A stretch of 64,000 nucleotides of DNA from Burkholderia sp. SRS-46. GTDB lineage: Bacteria > Pseudomonadota > Gammaproteobacteria > Burkholderiales > Burkholderiaceae. Made by a program: the position numbers and the translations under genes. The notes under the pieces were generated by a model that was given only the letters and a program-made list of their open reading frames with translations, was not told the DNA's origin and did no database searches. The stretch is taken from assembly GCF_004343775.1 (NCBI RefSeq), contig NZ_PTXL01000002.1, positions 186,001 to 250,000 on the forward strand, read 5' to 3'. Below, one piece after another: positions 1 through 9,209 of the stretch. Each line of letters begins with the position of its first letter. The first letter of the stretch is position 1.

Positions 1-1254
1 GTGTATTCGATCTTCGCGATCACGCTGATCGTCGGCCTCACGCACGTGCCGCACGTGTACCTGTATTCGTCGGCCGCGCTGCGCAACCTCGGCTCCGACG
101 TCGAGGAAGCGGCGCGCGTGGCGGGCGCGCGGCCGTTCCGCGTCGCGCTCGACGTCAGCCTGCCGATGACGATGCCCGCGCTGCTGTTCGCCGGCGTGCT
201 GGTGTTCTTCCTCGGCTTCGAGGTGTTCGGGCTGCCGCTCGTGCTCGGCGATCCGGAAGGCCACCTCGTGCTCGCGACCTACCTGTACAAGCTGACCAAC
301 AAGCTCGGCGTGCCGTCGTATCACCTGATGGCCGCGGTCGCCGTGTGCATCGTCGCGATCACGTTCCCGCTCGTGCTGCTGCAGCGCCGCCTGCTGAAGA
401 CGGCGAGCCGCTTCGTGACGGTGAAGGGCAAGGCCGGCCGCACGACGGTGCTGCCGCTCGGCGCGTGGCGCTGGGTCGCGCTCGCGATCGTCGTGCTGTG
501 GCTCGCGCTGACCGTGGTCGTGCCGATCTCCGGCATCGTGCTGCGCGCGTTCGTGACCAACTGGGGCGAAGGCGTCGCGCTCGGCGAAGTGCTGACGCTG
601 GCGAACTTCACCGAGCTGTTCGAGCAGGACAACCTGGTGCGCGCGATCGTCAACACGCTCGGGATCGGCGTGATCGGCGGCGCGGTCGCGGTCGGCTTCT
701 ACTCGCTCGTCGCGTTCGCCGGCCACCGCCGCCACGACTGGGCGACCAGGCTGCTCGACTACCTCGTGCTGCTGCCGCGCGCGGTGCCGGGCCTGCTCGC
801 CGGTCTCGCATTCCTGTGGATCTTCCTGTTCGTGCCGGGCCTGCGCGAGATCAAGAACTCGATGTGGAGCATCTGGATCGCGTACACCGTCGTGTGGCTC
901 GCATACGGGATGCGCCTGATCCAGAGCGCGCTGCTGCAGGTCGGGCCCGAGCTCGAGGAAGCCGGGCGCAGCGTCGGCGCGACGCGCGGCCGCGTGTCGC
1001 TCGACGTGACGCTGCCGCTCGTGCGCTTCGGCCTGCTCGCCGCGTGGCTGCTGATCTTCATGATCTTCGAGCGCGAATACTCGACCGCCGTCTACCTGCT
1101 GTCGCCCGGCACCGAAGTGATCGGCGCGCTGCTCGTGTCGCTGTGGGCGACCGGCGCCGTCGACCAGGTCGCCGCGCTCTCTGTCATCAACATCGCGATG
1201 GTCGGCGCCGGTCTCGGCGTGGCCCTGCGCTTCGGAGTGAAACTTCATGGATAA
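1..1254 (+). CDS. ABC transporter permease, Fe3+/2-aminoethylphosphonate type (5' partial)
   Basis: This is the C-terminal part of a two-domain inner-membrane permease of the FbpB/PhnU type. It carries two copies of the cytoplasmic EAA loop that docks on the ATPase: EEAARVAGARPFR near residue 35 and EEAGRSVGATRGR near residue 318. Hydrophobic helices fill the rest, which fits two fused permease halves. Family members run about 550-590 residues, so the gene very likely begins upstream of the window and the GTG at base 1 is an internal valine. The stop overlaps the start of the ATPase by 8 nt, so the two are translated together. Substrate is not visible; ferric iron, phosphonate or a polyamine-like compound are all possible, and the binding protein lies outside the window. 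Confidence 0.85.
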   Translation: MYSIFAITLIVGLTHVPHVYLYSSAALRNLGSDVEEAARVAGARPFRVALDVSLPMTMPALLFAGVLVFFLGFEVFGLPLVLGDPEGHLVLATYLYKLTNKLGVPSYHLMAAVAVCIVAITFPLVLLQRRLLKTASRFVTVKGKAGRTTVLPLGAWRWVALAIVVLWLALTVVVPISGIVLRAFVTNWGEGVALGEVLTLANFTELFEQDNLVRAIVNTLGIGVIGGAVAVGFYSLVAFAGHRRHDWATRLLDYLVLLPRAVPGLLAGLAFLWIFLFVPGLREIKNSMWSIWIAYTVVWLAYGMRLIQSALLQVGPELEEAGRSVGATRGRVSLDVTLPLVRFGLLAAWLLIFMIFEREYSTAVYLLSPGTEVIGALLVSLWATGAVDQVAALSVINIAMVGAGLGVALRFGVKLHG

Positions 1255-2314
1255 GCTCATCGTCGACGATCTTCATCTCAGCTACGGCGCGAACCCGATC
1301 CTCAAGGGCGTGTCGTTCGAACTGAAAGCCGGCGAAGTCGTCTGCCTGCTCGGCGCGTCGGGCAGCGGCAAGACCACGCTGCTGCGCGCGGTCGCCGGCC
1401 TCGAACAGCCGTCCGACGGCCGCATCCAGCTCGATGACCGGGTGTTCTTCGACGGCGCGCAGCGCGTCGACCTGCCGGTCGAACAGCGCTCGCTCGGCCT
1501 CGTGTTCCAGTCGTACGCGCTGTGGCCGCACCGCACCGTCGCCGACAACGTCGGCTACGGGCTCAAGCTGCGCCGCGTCGCGCCGGCCGAACAGAAGCGC
1601 CGCGTGCAGACCGCGCTCGACCAGCTCGGCCTCGGGCACCTCGCGGCACGCTTGCCGCACCAGCTGTCGGGCGGCCAGCAGCAGCGCGTCGCGATCGCCC
1701 GCGCGCTCGTCTACAACCCGCCGGTGATCCTGCTCGACGAGCCGCTGTCGAACCTCGACGCGAAGCTGCGCGAGGAAGCGCGCGCGTGGCTGCGCGAGCT
1801 GATCGTGTCGCTCGGGCTGTCCGCGCTGTGCGTGACGCACGACCAGACCGAGGCGATGGCGATGTCCGACCGCATCCTGCTGCTGCGCAATGGCCGCATC
1901 GAGCAGGAAGGCACTCCGGCCGAGCTGTACGGCGCGCCGCGTTCGCTGTACACGGCCGAATTCATGGGCAGCAACAACCGGATCGACGCGCGCGTCGCGG
2001 GCGTCGACGGCGAATGCGTGACGCTCGCCGGCGACGGCTGGCAACTGCGCGCGCTCGCCCGCGACACGTTCGCGCCGGGCCAGGACGCGCAGGCCGTGAT
2101 CCGCCTCGAACGCGTGCAGGTCGCCGACGGCCCCGGCGCGAACCGGCTGCAGGCCGATCTCGTCACGTCGATGTATCTCGGCGACCGCTGGGAATACCTG
2201 TTCCACTGCGGCGAACTGCGGCTCCGCGCATTCGGCCACGTGCCGCGCGCGGCCGGCAAGCACTGGCTCGAATTCCCGACCAACGACTGCTGGGCGTTCG
2301 CGAAAGCGGGCTGA
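1247..2314 (+). CDS. ABC transporter ATP-binding protein (FbpC/PotA-like)
   Basis: A 355-residue cytoplasmic ATPase that powers the permease encoded just upstream. Walker A GASGSGKTT lies at residues 36-44, the signature LSGGQ at 140-144, Walker B ILLDEP at 161-166 and the switch histidine in VTHDQTEA. About 115 C-terminal residues form the regulatory TOBE-type region usual in Fe3+, spermidine and phosphonate importers. The ATG overlaps the permease stop by 8 nt. The next gene, a porin, starts 138 bp later behind its own ribosome binding site and an inverted repeat, so the importer operon probably ends here. The substrate cannot be read from the ATPase. Confidence 0.92.
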   Translation: MDKLIVDDLHLSYGANPILKGVSFELKAGEVVCLLGASGSGKTTLLRAVAGLEQPSDGRIQLDDRVFFDGAQRVDLPVEQRSLGLVFQSYALWPHRTVADNVGYGLKLRRVAPAEQKRRVQTALDQLGLGHLAARLPHQLSGGQQQRVAIARALVYNPPVILLDEPLSNLDAKLREEARAWLRELIVSLGLSALCVTHDQTEAMAMSDRILLLRNGRIEQEGTPAELYGAPRSLYTAEFMGSNNRIDARVAGVDGECVTLAGDGWQLRALARDTFAPGQDAQAVIRLERVQVADGPGANRLQADLVTSMYLGDRWEYLFHCGELRLRAFGHVPRAAGKHWLEFPTNDCWAFAKAG

Positions 2315-2365
2315 CCCGCGCGCCGCCACCCGCACACCGCGCGCCTCCCGCCACGACACACGCTT

Positions 2366-2391
2366 CGGCGGACGTTGCCCGACGTCCGCCG
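2366..2391 (+). terminator. inverted repeat between the ABC operon and the porin
   Basis: A 10-bp perfect stem (CGGCGGACGT / ACGTCCGCCG) with a 6-nt loop lies 52 bp after the ATPase stop. It lacks a clear T-run, so it may be a factor-assisted terminator or a regulator site for the porin. Low certainty. Confidence 0.35.
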
Positions 2392-2452
2392 CGGGCGGCT
2401 GCGCGCCGCATTTGTTTCACCCCAACCCACAAGAACCCAGGAGACACCGTCA

Positions 2453-3541
2453 ATGAAGTCTTGCGCAGCACGTTCCCTTCGCGCAGCCGCCCTCACCGGC
2501 TCGGCTGCCGCCTGCCTCGCGGCCCCCGCCGCTCACGCCCAGTCGTCGGTCACGATCTACGGGATCATGGACGCCGGCATCGAATACACGAACCACGCGG
2601 CGCCCGACGGCGGCAACGCATTCAAGCTGAAGTCCGGCAACAAGAACACGTCGCGCTGGGGCCTGCGCGGCGTCGAGGATCTCGGCGGCGGGCTGAAGGC
2701 CGTGTTCCGCCTGGAAAGCGGGATCGACCTCGCGAACGGCGCATTCGACGACGGCCCCGATTCGATCTTCGCGCGCCGCGCGACCGTCGGCCTGAAAGGC
2801 AAGTGGGGCGAACTCACGCTGGGCCGCAACTTCACCGTCACCTACGACTACATGCTGCCGTTCGACCCGATGGGCTACGCGCAGAACTACTCGTGGGCGA
2901 CCTCGTCGATGGCCACCGGCGGGCGCAAGGACGGCCTGTTCACGCGCTCGTCGAACGCGGTGCGCTACGACGGCGAATACGCGGGCTTCAAGTTCGGCGC
3001 GATGTACGGGTTCGGCAACGTGCCCGGCAGCGTGAAAACCAGCTCGAAGTACGATTTCGCGCTCGGCTACGAGGCGGGGCCGTTCGCCGCGGTCGTCACG
3101 TTCGACCGGCAGAACGGCGCGGCCGACAGCGTCACGCCGGCCGATACGGTGAACTATATCCAGGGCATCCACGCGGGCGTCAGCTACGACTTCGGCAACC
3201 TGAAGACGATGGCCGGCTACCGAAATTACCGGCGCACGTTCCGCACGACCGCCGTGAACCAGTTGAGCGACATGTATTGGGTCGGCGGGTCGTACCAGTT
3301 CACGCCGGCGTTCTCGCTGATCGGGGCCGTGTATCACCAGAACATCAAGGGCGGCACCAATGCCGATCCGACGCTGGTCTCGATGCGCGCGAACTACGCG
3401 CTGTCGAAACGCACGGTGCTGTATGCGGCCGGCGCGTTCGCGATCGCACAGCACGGGCAGAAGGTCGGCGTGTCGCGCGATTTCGCGGGGTATGGCACCA
3501 CGCAGGTCGGCGTGACGGCGGGCATCCAGCAGCGGTTCTGA
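2453..3541 (+). CDS. Gram-negative trimeric porin (OmpC-like, Burkholderia type)
   Basis: A 362-residue outer-membrane general porin. The start is the ATG behind AGGAGA (2439-2444), which gives an N-terminal signal peptide with a hydrophobic core ending AHA-QSS. The mature protein begins SSVTIYGIMDAG, the first beta strand typical of the beta-proteobacterial porin family (porin_4). Alternating beta-strand and loop patterns follow, and the protein ends in phenylalanine (QQRF), the signal used by the Bam machine for outer-membrane insertion. Length fits the usual 350-390 residues. It probably forms its own transcription unit. Selectivity cannot be predicted. Confidence 0.93.
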   Translation: MKSCAARSLRAAALTGSAAACLAAPAAHAQSSVTIYGIMDAGIEYTNHAAPDGGNAFKLKSGNKNTSRWGLRGVEDLGGGLKAVFRLESGIDLANGAFDDGPDSIFARRATVGLKGKWGELTLGRNFTVTYDYMLPFDPMGYAQNYSWATSSMATGGRKDGLFTRSSNAVRYDGEYAGFKFGAMYGFGNVPGSVKTSSKYDFALGYEAGPFAAVVTFDRQNGAADSVTPADTVNYIQGIHAGVSYDFGNLKTMAGYRNYRRTFRTTAVNQLSDMYWVGGSYQFTPAFSLIGAVYHQNIKGGTNADPTLVSMRANYALSKRTVLYAAGAFAIAQHGQKVGVSRDFAGYGTTQVGVTAGIQQRF

Positions 3542-3612
3542 GCGTGACGGCGCGGAGTGGCGCAAAACGCCCGCCTTTGCGCCGATGGGCGGCTTCACGC
3601 CGCCCTGCCCGC

Positions 3613-3765
3613 TCATCTCCTGCACGTACCGATTGCATACCGCAGCGGCCCGGACGCCTTGAGGTTCCCTCGGTTTTTCGCCTTCCAACGGTCCCGAGTC
3701 ATGCGGCCGCATCCCGGCTTCGGCACCGCCACAATCTGCTCGACACGGAAGCGCCTGCGTTTCAT
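3613..3765 (-). pseudogene. remnant of an IS3-family (IS407-like) transposase orfA
   Basis: Too short for a normal gene call: 50 codons. The start sits behind AAAGGAGC. The protein begins MKRRRFRVEQIVAV, which closely matches the start of IS3-family OrfA helix-turn-helix proteins (MK-R-RF--EQI). The expected middle is missing, and RWKAK, a motif that normally ends the OrfA helix-turn-helix (YRWK-KY), appears about 13 residues too early. After that the frame is unlike the family and stops. I read this as the left end of an insertion element with an internal deletion. It lies between the porin and the last T6SS gene, so it marks the T6SS edge. Family recognition is from memory of the motif, not from a search. 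Confidence 0.5.
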
Positions 3766-3812
3766 CTGCGGCTCCTTTCCTACTGGAAACCTCCGCCGAA
3801 AGCTCGCTTACG

Positions 3813-5066
3813 TCACGGCACTGTTTGCTGGGCGCCGCTCACAATTGGCCGTCTATCTGAAATAGTCACTTCGACCCGGCGGTTTCTTGCCCTTCCCGAC
3901 GCCGTACCGTTGTCCGCCAGCGAATCGGCATCTCCGTTTCCCTCCACGCTGACGTGCGGCACCGGTACGCCAGCGGCAACGAGAATTTGGGCAACGGATC
4001 GGGCGCGCGCTTCGGAAAGCGCCTGGTTAGAGGCCTGACGCGCCGAATTGACCGGCATGCTGTCCGCGTATCCCGCAACGCGGACATTCGCGCCATCGGT
4101 CAGCGCCGCGATTTCACGTCCGGCCGAAGCCACCACGGAAGCCCCCCACGGCGCCACCGTCGCATCGCCGGGCGCAAATATGCCGCCAAACCGGAGCGTC
4201 AATGCATCGCGCCCGGGATCGCGGATCAGCTCGACATTCCCGGCGACAACTTCGTCGCGAAGCCGCTGTTCCAGATTTCGAGACAGCACATCGAGCGGCG
4301 ACGCCGGCTGCGCCGCTCTCACGCGAATCCAATGATCCCCTGCGGCGTAGCCCCCTGCTCCCAGCAGTAGCGCAACGGCAAGACCGCCGACGAACCCCAT
4401 GCGTGACCGGCGCACCGCCGCGGCACGCACCCATGGATCAACCGTCTGTCTCGGCGGTCGCGCCGGCTCGCTGACGCGATCCACACACAGCGCGCCCGTC
4501 ACGACCATGTCGTGTACGCGTTCTCGAATGACCCGCAAGCGATCCTGACCGCCATGCTCGAATCGGTAACGCCCACGAAAACCGAGATCGAGTATGTTCT
4601 GGTACAGCTCAATCAAATCGAAATTCTCGCGCGGATCGCGCATCGCCTCGTCGATCAGTCGGAAAACACGATCGCCGCCCTGACGATCATGGCCCAACGC
4701 GCTGGCCAGATCATTGACTTGCCATTCGACACCGGTTGCTTCGCCTTTACTCCAACTCGTCTGCATGGCGGCCTCATCGAGCGCGGAACACAGGCAATAG
4801 CTTGCGCTCCGGACATGCTCCGGTCGAAGACGAAGCTCACTGCAGATCCGCGTGAAAAGCCGGACTTCGTGCTCCAGCCACCGACGCCGCCGCGTAACCG
4901 AATCGGCGTCGAGCATTTCGGGCGTGTCGGCCAGCGCCTGTAGCAGGACGTGCGACACTTCCAGCAGTGGGTTGATCGCCTGCTCCGCGGCATTGAGCCG
5001 TGCGGCGACGGGGGGCGACGCCAGAGCTCCAGCGTGGCTCTGAGGATCGGCTGTTGAGAAAGTCAT
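3813..5066 (-). CDS. tssL: T6SS membrane-complex protein TssL with OmpA domain (first copy)
   Basis: A 417-residue DotU/TssL protein. Residues about 20-190 form the cytoplasmic DotU domain, with NPLLEVSHVLL and CSALDEAAMQT, the helical hook that joins TssM and TssK to the baseplate. One transmembrane helix follows (GFVGGLAVALLLGAGGYAAG). A periplasmic OmpA-like peptidoglycan-binding domain ends with NQALSEARA and GRARNRRVEV. It is the last gene of the minus-strand T6SS arm, 20 nt after tssM. A second TssL-OmpA protein lies on the other side of tssM. The final residues after NRRVEVTI run into what may be insertion-element DNA, so the natural 3' end may have been replaced. Whether both copies work together is unknown. 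Confidence 0.9.
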   Translation of the reverse strand: MTFSTADPQSHAGALASPPVAARLNAAEQAINPLLEVSHVLLQALADTPEMLDADSVTRRRRWLEHEVRLFTRICSELRLRPEHVRSASYCLCSALDEAAMQTSWSKGEATGVEWQVNDLASALGHDRQGGDRVFRLIDEAMRDPRENFDLIELYQNILDLGFRGRYRFEHGGQDRLRVIRERVHDMVVTGALCVDRVSEPARPPRQTVDPWVRAAAVRRSRMGFVGGLAVALLLGAGGYAAGDHWIRVRAAQPASPLDVLSRNLEQRLRDEVVAGNVELIRDPGRDALTLRFGGIFAPGDATVAPWGASVVASAGREIAALTDGANVRVAGYADSMPVNSARQASNQALSEARARSVAQILVAAGVPVPHVSVEGNGDADSLADNGTASGRARNRRVEVTISDRRPIVSGAQQTVP

Positions 5067-5086
5067 CTTGATCGATCCTGCCCGGT

Positions 5087-8000
5087 TCAGCGGGAAACAG
5101 TTCCCGCACTAGCCGGCAACGTGCCATGCGGCAATCCCGGCGGCGGGCCACTGTCCGGCAGGTTGAACAGCGACATCGTGCTGGGACACCGGAATGCTCT
5201 CAGTACATCGCTCGTCAGCGGGTTCGCGACACTTCCTGCGCTCGCGATGTCGAGCGCCGCTTCACGACCGTCAAAACTGAACGCGACACGCGTGCGGCCC
5301 GGCGTGGCCGTCCCGACCTTGCGGCCTTTCTGGAGCAGGCGCATCAACGCCCACGGGCCGTCCGTTGCGATCGTCGACGTGTCGGGCCGGATGCGCGGGC
5401 TTGCCGTGATCTCCGCGCGAACGCCGCCGCGCGGTCCCGGCCACGTGACCGTGAACGGCGCGACCGGGCCATGCCGGTAGAGCGTCGTCTGTCCATCGAT
5501 GTCGAGCGACAGGCTCGTGATCGTCGGGTCGAGCTCGGGAATCCGAATGTCGGCCTTCCAGGTCAGTTGCTTGTGGCCCGGATCGTTGAAGAAGATGTCG
5601 CGGATCGCCTTCGCGTGCTCGAACGGCTCGAGGTCCGGCCCCTGCACCGGCTCCGTCGCGCCCGGCAGCGTCCGGTAGCGCCACGGCTTCGCGGCCGTAT
5701 CGACGAACGGCGCAAGCGTCTTCGCGAAGAAATCGTCGATCACGCCGCCCTGCGCGAACACGCGCGTGAAGTCGTCGATGCCGACGTCGCGCTTGCTGCC
5801 GGGCGAGAACGGGTAGTTTCCCTCGATCGTCAAACGGCAGGTGTCGCCGACCATCGCCTGCATCTGGCGCGACAGCAGTTGGCCAATGCCCTGATTGACC
5901 TCGCGCGACCCATCGGCAGCAAGCTTGAGCAATATCGCGCGGAACGGCGCCGGCATCGTGTCGGCCGTCATCTTGAGCTTCGCGGCCGTATCGCTCGCCG
6001 GCGGCATGCTGTTGTTCGACAGCGCGTTGTCGGCGACAGTGAGCGCCGTGTAATAGTCGTTCAGCAGGTTGGTGACGCCGTCCAATCCTGTCCTGTCTGC
6101 CGGCGCGCCGGCCGATTGCACGTCGAACTGCGCAGCCGCGTTCCCGGTCACGACCTCGCGCAGCGCCGCGAAACGATTGTCGACGAGCTCCCGCTCGACC
6201 CGCTCCGACGCCCGAATGCCCAGCGCCTTGTCGGCTTTCTGGTTGAGTTGATCGGCGGTTTTCTGCATAAGCGAGCCGTTCGACGCGGCCGCCGGCTGCG
6301 TGAGCGTCGTCTCGCGCACAGCCGCGCGGGCAAGACGCGCGAGCGGCGAGTCGGGCGCCGCAAAGCTGCGCAGCACCTTCAGATTGAACGCAAGGCTCGT
6401 GCCGGTCACGGTTCGAATGTCGTCAAGAAACGCTTCCCACTGCTGCGCGTATTCCATCAGGTATTCGCGGCGGACCGCGTCGGTCAACGCATCGTCCGTG
6501 CCGGCAGCGTTGCCCACGATCTCAGCCGTTTTTTTTTGAGCCGAATCCGACAAACCCGCCAAATACGAGCGACCCATCACCCACGCATCGTCGTCGCGCG
6601 CGATCTGCACGAATTCAGGCAGCCGCTTGTCGAACAGATTCCGATAACCGTCGAACGTGAAAAGCCCCGGCACGCCGCGCGACAACGGCGCGTCGCTCGC
6701 TCGCGTGAACACCGTGCCGGCCTGCGGGCCGACCGCGCGCAGCAGCGTGAACTCGTCGGGCGCTTCCTTGAGCATCGCCGCCTTCGCACGCTGGTAAAGG
6801 CGGTCGGTCGCGTTGCTGCCGTCGAGAAACGCGCGGGCCTGCTGAACCAGCGCGTCGTTGCGGATCAGCGGCGCCTGCACCACGCGCTCCCCGGAGAAGA
6901 GCTGTTGCACATGGTCGATCATCGACGCCCTGCCACCGAAAACGGCCGCGCTATCGGTCCTCGCCCAGTCGTCGAGCACCCATGCCTTGACGTCATCCGC
7001 GCTGAACTTCGCGTTGTCGTACAGCATCAGGTACACGCGCAGCGCATCGTAGGCGGCCTTGGGATCACGGTTGGCGATCGCACCGGACATGACGTCTTCC
7101 AGGCGACGCACAATCTGCGGCAGCAACAGGTTGTCCTCGAGCGCGTCGTAGGTATGACGGCTTTCGGTTGCGATGTCCTGCGGCGTATAGAGACCGTAGC
7201 GCCAGGTGCTGCTCGGATCCGACAGGTCGAGGCCCGGGAAGGTCGGGAGATAGCGCGCTTCGGTCAGCGTGTCCGGTACGGCGTCCGGTTTGGGCATCTT
7301 GTATAGCTGGGTGACGCGGGCCGTGAGCGCCTGCACCTTGCGGCCGATCACGTCGAGATAACCGCTGTTGTTACCAAAGCTCACACGCAAACCGAGCGCC
7401 AGCCACGCGAACAACAGCAGGGCCAATGTGTGGCCGATCAGGCGCAAAAGCCGGTAGCGGTATTCCCAGCGCAGATTGGGGCTCACCAGATGCGCTTCCG
7501 GGAACACGACACGGGTCAGGAGATCGTGCAAGAAGAAACTCTGGTTGCCCTCGGCGCGCACCGGTGAAACGGGAGCATGGTCCTCAGTCGACAGAAGGCG
7601 TTGAACGACCGTATGGCGCTCCGCGACGATCTCGCTGCCCCGTTGCCGCGCGCTCGTGAAGTACACGCCGCGCAACGTCGAATGAAGTTGGGTATCGTCG
7701 TAGCGCGAATCGAGAAAAACCCGGTCGATCAGGTCGATCAGCGGTCCGAGCAGCGCAGTAAACGCCTCCGGCAGCGCCGCAAGCGATCGGCGCTTGCGCG
7801 GATCGTACTCGTCCTGCAAATGCGTATCGATCGAGCCAGCCAACCGTTCCGCAAGATGGGTGAGTTCCTCGTGGCACCGCGCGCGCAGCCCTTCCTTCGC
7901 AACCGTTTCCTTGCCGAATGGGAGCGTGAAGCCCCAGGTCTGCGCCCGCCCCTCGGCCGTGAGCGCGCCGAAATACTCGGCAAAGCCCGTGAGGCCGTCC

Positions 8001-9184
8001 ATCTTCGTGATCATCACGTAGACGGGGAAGCGGATACCCAGTTCCTGCCTCAGCTCGGCCAGCCGCGCTCGCAATGCGGCGGCCTCGGCGACGCGTGACT
8101 GTTCGTCGGCGCCCGCCAACGTGGCAAGATCGACCGTCAGCAACGCGCCGTTGATCGGCGCACGGGGCCGATGCCGGCGCAGCATGCCGAGAAACCCGAA
8201 CCATTCCGCGCGATCGATCTCCCGCCGACGGCCACCCGCATCCGGGGACGGAACGATATGGGCGCTCGATTTCGATGCGGCAGTGGTTTTCGATTGTGAC
8301 GCCCCATTCTGCTTCGCATCGTCGTCGGCACCCTCGGCGGCCGGCAAAACGTCAGCAGCATCCTTGCCGGAGCCCGGCTTGCCCGGTTCCGCGACGGGAG
8401 CGTCGGCGTCTCCGTCCGTCGAGGTGCCGTGCCGCGTGTAGTAGCCGCTCGTGTCGATCAATACGGCGTCGTTGGTCAACCACCAGTCCACTGCGGCGGC
8501 GTCACCGGCACGCGTCCCGGCTGCGCGCTGCATCTGCTCGGCAACGGGAAACACCAAGCCACCGTTCATCAGCACGCTGGTCTTGCCGGCCCCTTGCGAA
8601 CCGAGCGTGACGTACCAGGGCAACTCGTACAGGTAGCGCTTGCCCTGGAACAGCTTGCCCAGACCGCGCGCGCCGGTACGCATCGATTTCAGGCGCGCGA
8701 GCGCACTGGTCACGATCGCTTCGACTTTCCGCAAGCGTGGCGCGGCAGGCGAATCGTCTTTGCGGCGATCCATGCGCAACATCTTCTTCAGGAACGCGTC
8801 GTCTTCGCGCATTTTCTGCCACAGGCGGAACATCCAGAAGAGGACGAAGACGCCTGCCACCAGCCCGATCGCGACGAGTCGGGCCGATACCGGCTCGAAC
8901 GGCGCCGTATGGCCGAACGAAAGCAGTGGCGCTGCATACCAGATCAGCAGGCACAGCAACGCGACGAGCACGATGCTCGTCGGCCCGCCCGCGAGCCAGA
9001 GCAGCACGCCGACGAGCAACAACACGATCAGCAGCACGCGCATGCCGGCCCCGGCAAGCGGCTTGAGTCCGCCAAACGCAAAGAACGGCCCGACGAACCA
9101 GACCACGAGTGCGACGACGATCAGCGCGAGGAACGCGAGGAACTGGCGCGAGGCCAGAAACGACAGGAACTGAAACTTCTTCAT
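5087..9184 (-). CDS. tssM: T6SS inner-membrane scaffold TssM (IcmF)
   Basis: A 1365-residue IcmF-family protein that joins TssL and the lipoprotein TssJ to build the envelope-spanning complex. N-terminal hydrophobic segments lie near residues 15-35, 48-66, 69-90 and 103-120. A cytoplasmic NTPase-like domain has Walker A GSQGAGKTS at 195-203 and a Walker-B-like DTSG at 244-247. A further transmembrane helix (HTLALLLFAWLALGL) precedes the long periplasmic part, which ends in a beta-rich TssJ-binding region. Residues about 253-325 form a low-complexity Gly/Ala/Asp/Lys/Ser insert just after the DTSG loop. Length is a little above the usual 1100-1300. The gene is flanked by two tssL copies. Confidence 0.96.
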   Translation of the reverse strand: MKKFQFLSFLASRQFLAFLALIVVALVVWFVGPFFAFGGLKPLAGAGMRVLLIVLLLVGVLLWLAGGPTSIVLVALLCLLIWYAAPLLSFGHTAPFEPVSARLVAIGLVAGVFVLFWMFRLWQKMREDDAFLKKMLRMDRRKDDSPAAPRLRKVEAIVTSALARLKSMRTGARGLGKLFQGKRYLYELPWYVTLGSQGAGKTSVLMNGGLVFPVAEQMQRAAGTRAGDAAAVDWWLTNDAVLIDTSGYYTRHGTSTDGDADAPVAEPGKPGSGKDAADVLPAAEGADDDAKQNGASQSKTTAASKSSAHIVPSPDAGGRRREIDRAEWFGFLGMLRRHRPRAPINGALLTVDLATLAGADEQSRVAEAAALRARLAELRQELGIRFPVYVMITKMDGLTGFAEYFGALTAEGRAQTWGFTLPFGKETVAKEGLRARCHEELTHLAERLAGSIDTHLQDEYDPRKRRSLAALPEAFTALLGPLIDLIDRVFLDSRYDDTQLHSTLRGVYFTSARQRGSEIVAERHTVVQRLLSTEDHAPVSPVRAEGNQSFFLHDLLTRVVFPEAHLVSPNLRWEYRYRLLRLIGHTLALLLFAWLALGLRVSFGNNSGYLDVIGRKVQALTARVTQLYKMPKPDAVPDTLTEARYLPTFPGLDLSDPSSTWRYGLYTPQDIATESRHTYDALEDNLLLPQIVRRLEDVMSGAIANRDPKAAYDALRVYLMLYDNAKFSADDVKAWVLDDWARTDSAAVFGGRASMIDHVQQLFSGERVVQAPLIRNDALVQQARAFLDGSNATDRLYQRAKAAMLKEAPDEFTLLRAVGPQAGTVFTRASDAPLSRGVPGLFTFDGYRNLFDKRLPEFVQIARDDDAWVMGRSYLAGLSDSAQKKTAEIVGNAAGTDDALTDAVRREYLMEYAQQWEAFLDDIRTVTGTSLAFNLKVLRSFAAPDSPLARLARAAVRETTLTQPAAASNGSLMQKTADQLNQKADKALGIRASERVERELVDNRFAALREVVTGNAAAQFDVQSAGAPADRTGLDGVTNLLNDYYTALTVADNALSNNSMPPASDTAAKLKMTADTMPAPFRAILLKLAADGSREVNQGIGQLLSRQMQAMVGDTCRLTIEGNYPFSPGSKRDVGIDDFTRVFAQGGVIDDFFAKTLAPFVDTAAKPWRYRTLPGATEPVQGPDLEPFEHAKAIRDIFFNDPGHKQLTWKADIRIPELDPTITSLSLDIDGQTTLYRHGPVAPFTVTWPGPRGGVRAEITASPRIRPDTSTIATDGPWALMRLLQKGRKVGTATPGRTRVAFSFDGREAALDIASAGSVANPLTSDVLRAFRCPSTMSLFNLPDSGPPPGLPHGTLPASAGTVSR

Positions 9185-9209
9185 GGGTTATTCCGGAAAC
9201 GGATCTGGC

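Noticed and set aside
1..3. GTG at base 1 as the permease start
   Set aside because: The family is longer by about 150 residues and the first half of the protein is missing, so this is an internal codon at the window edge.
345..1325. Long Arg/Ala/Asp-rich ORFs on both strands under real genes (also near 1522-4038, 5126-7306, 42450-43673, 57012-58529, 58468-61488)
   Set aside because: They are the shadow frames expected in high-GC DNA. They lack family motifs and ribosome sites and overlap genes with clear functions.
3587..3605. GGGCGGC/GCCGCCC hairpin after the porin as a terminator
   Set aside because: The stem is only 7 bp, lies within the insertion-element remnant region and has no T-run.
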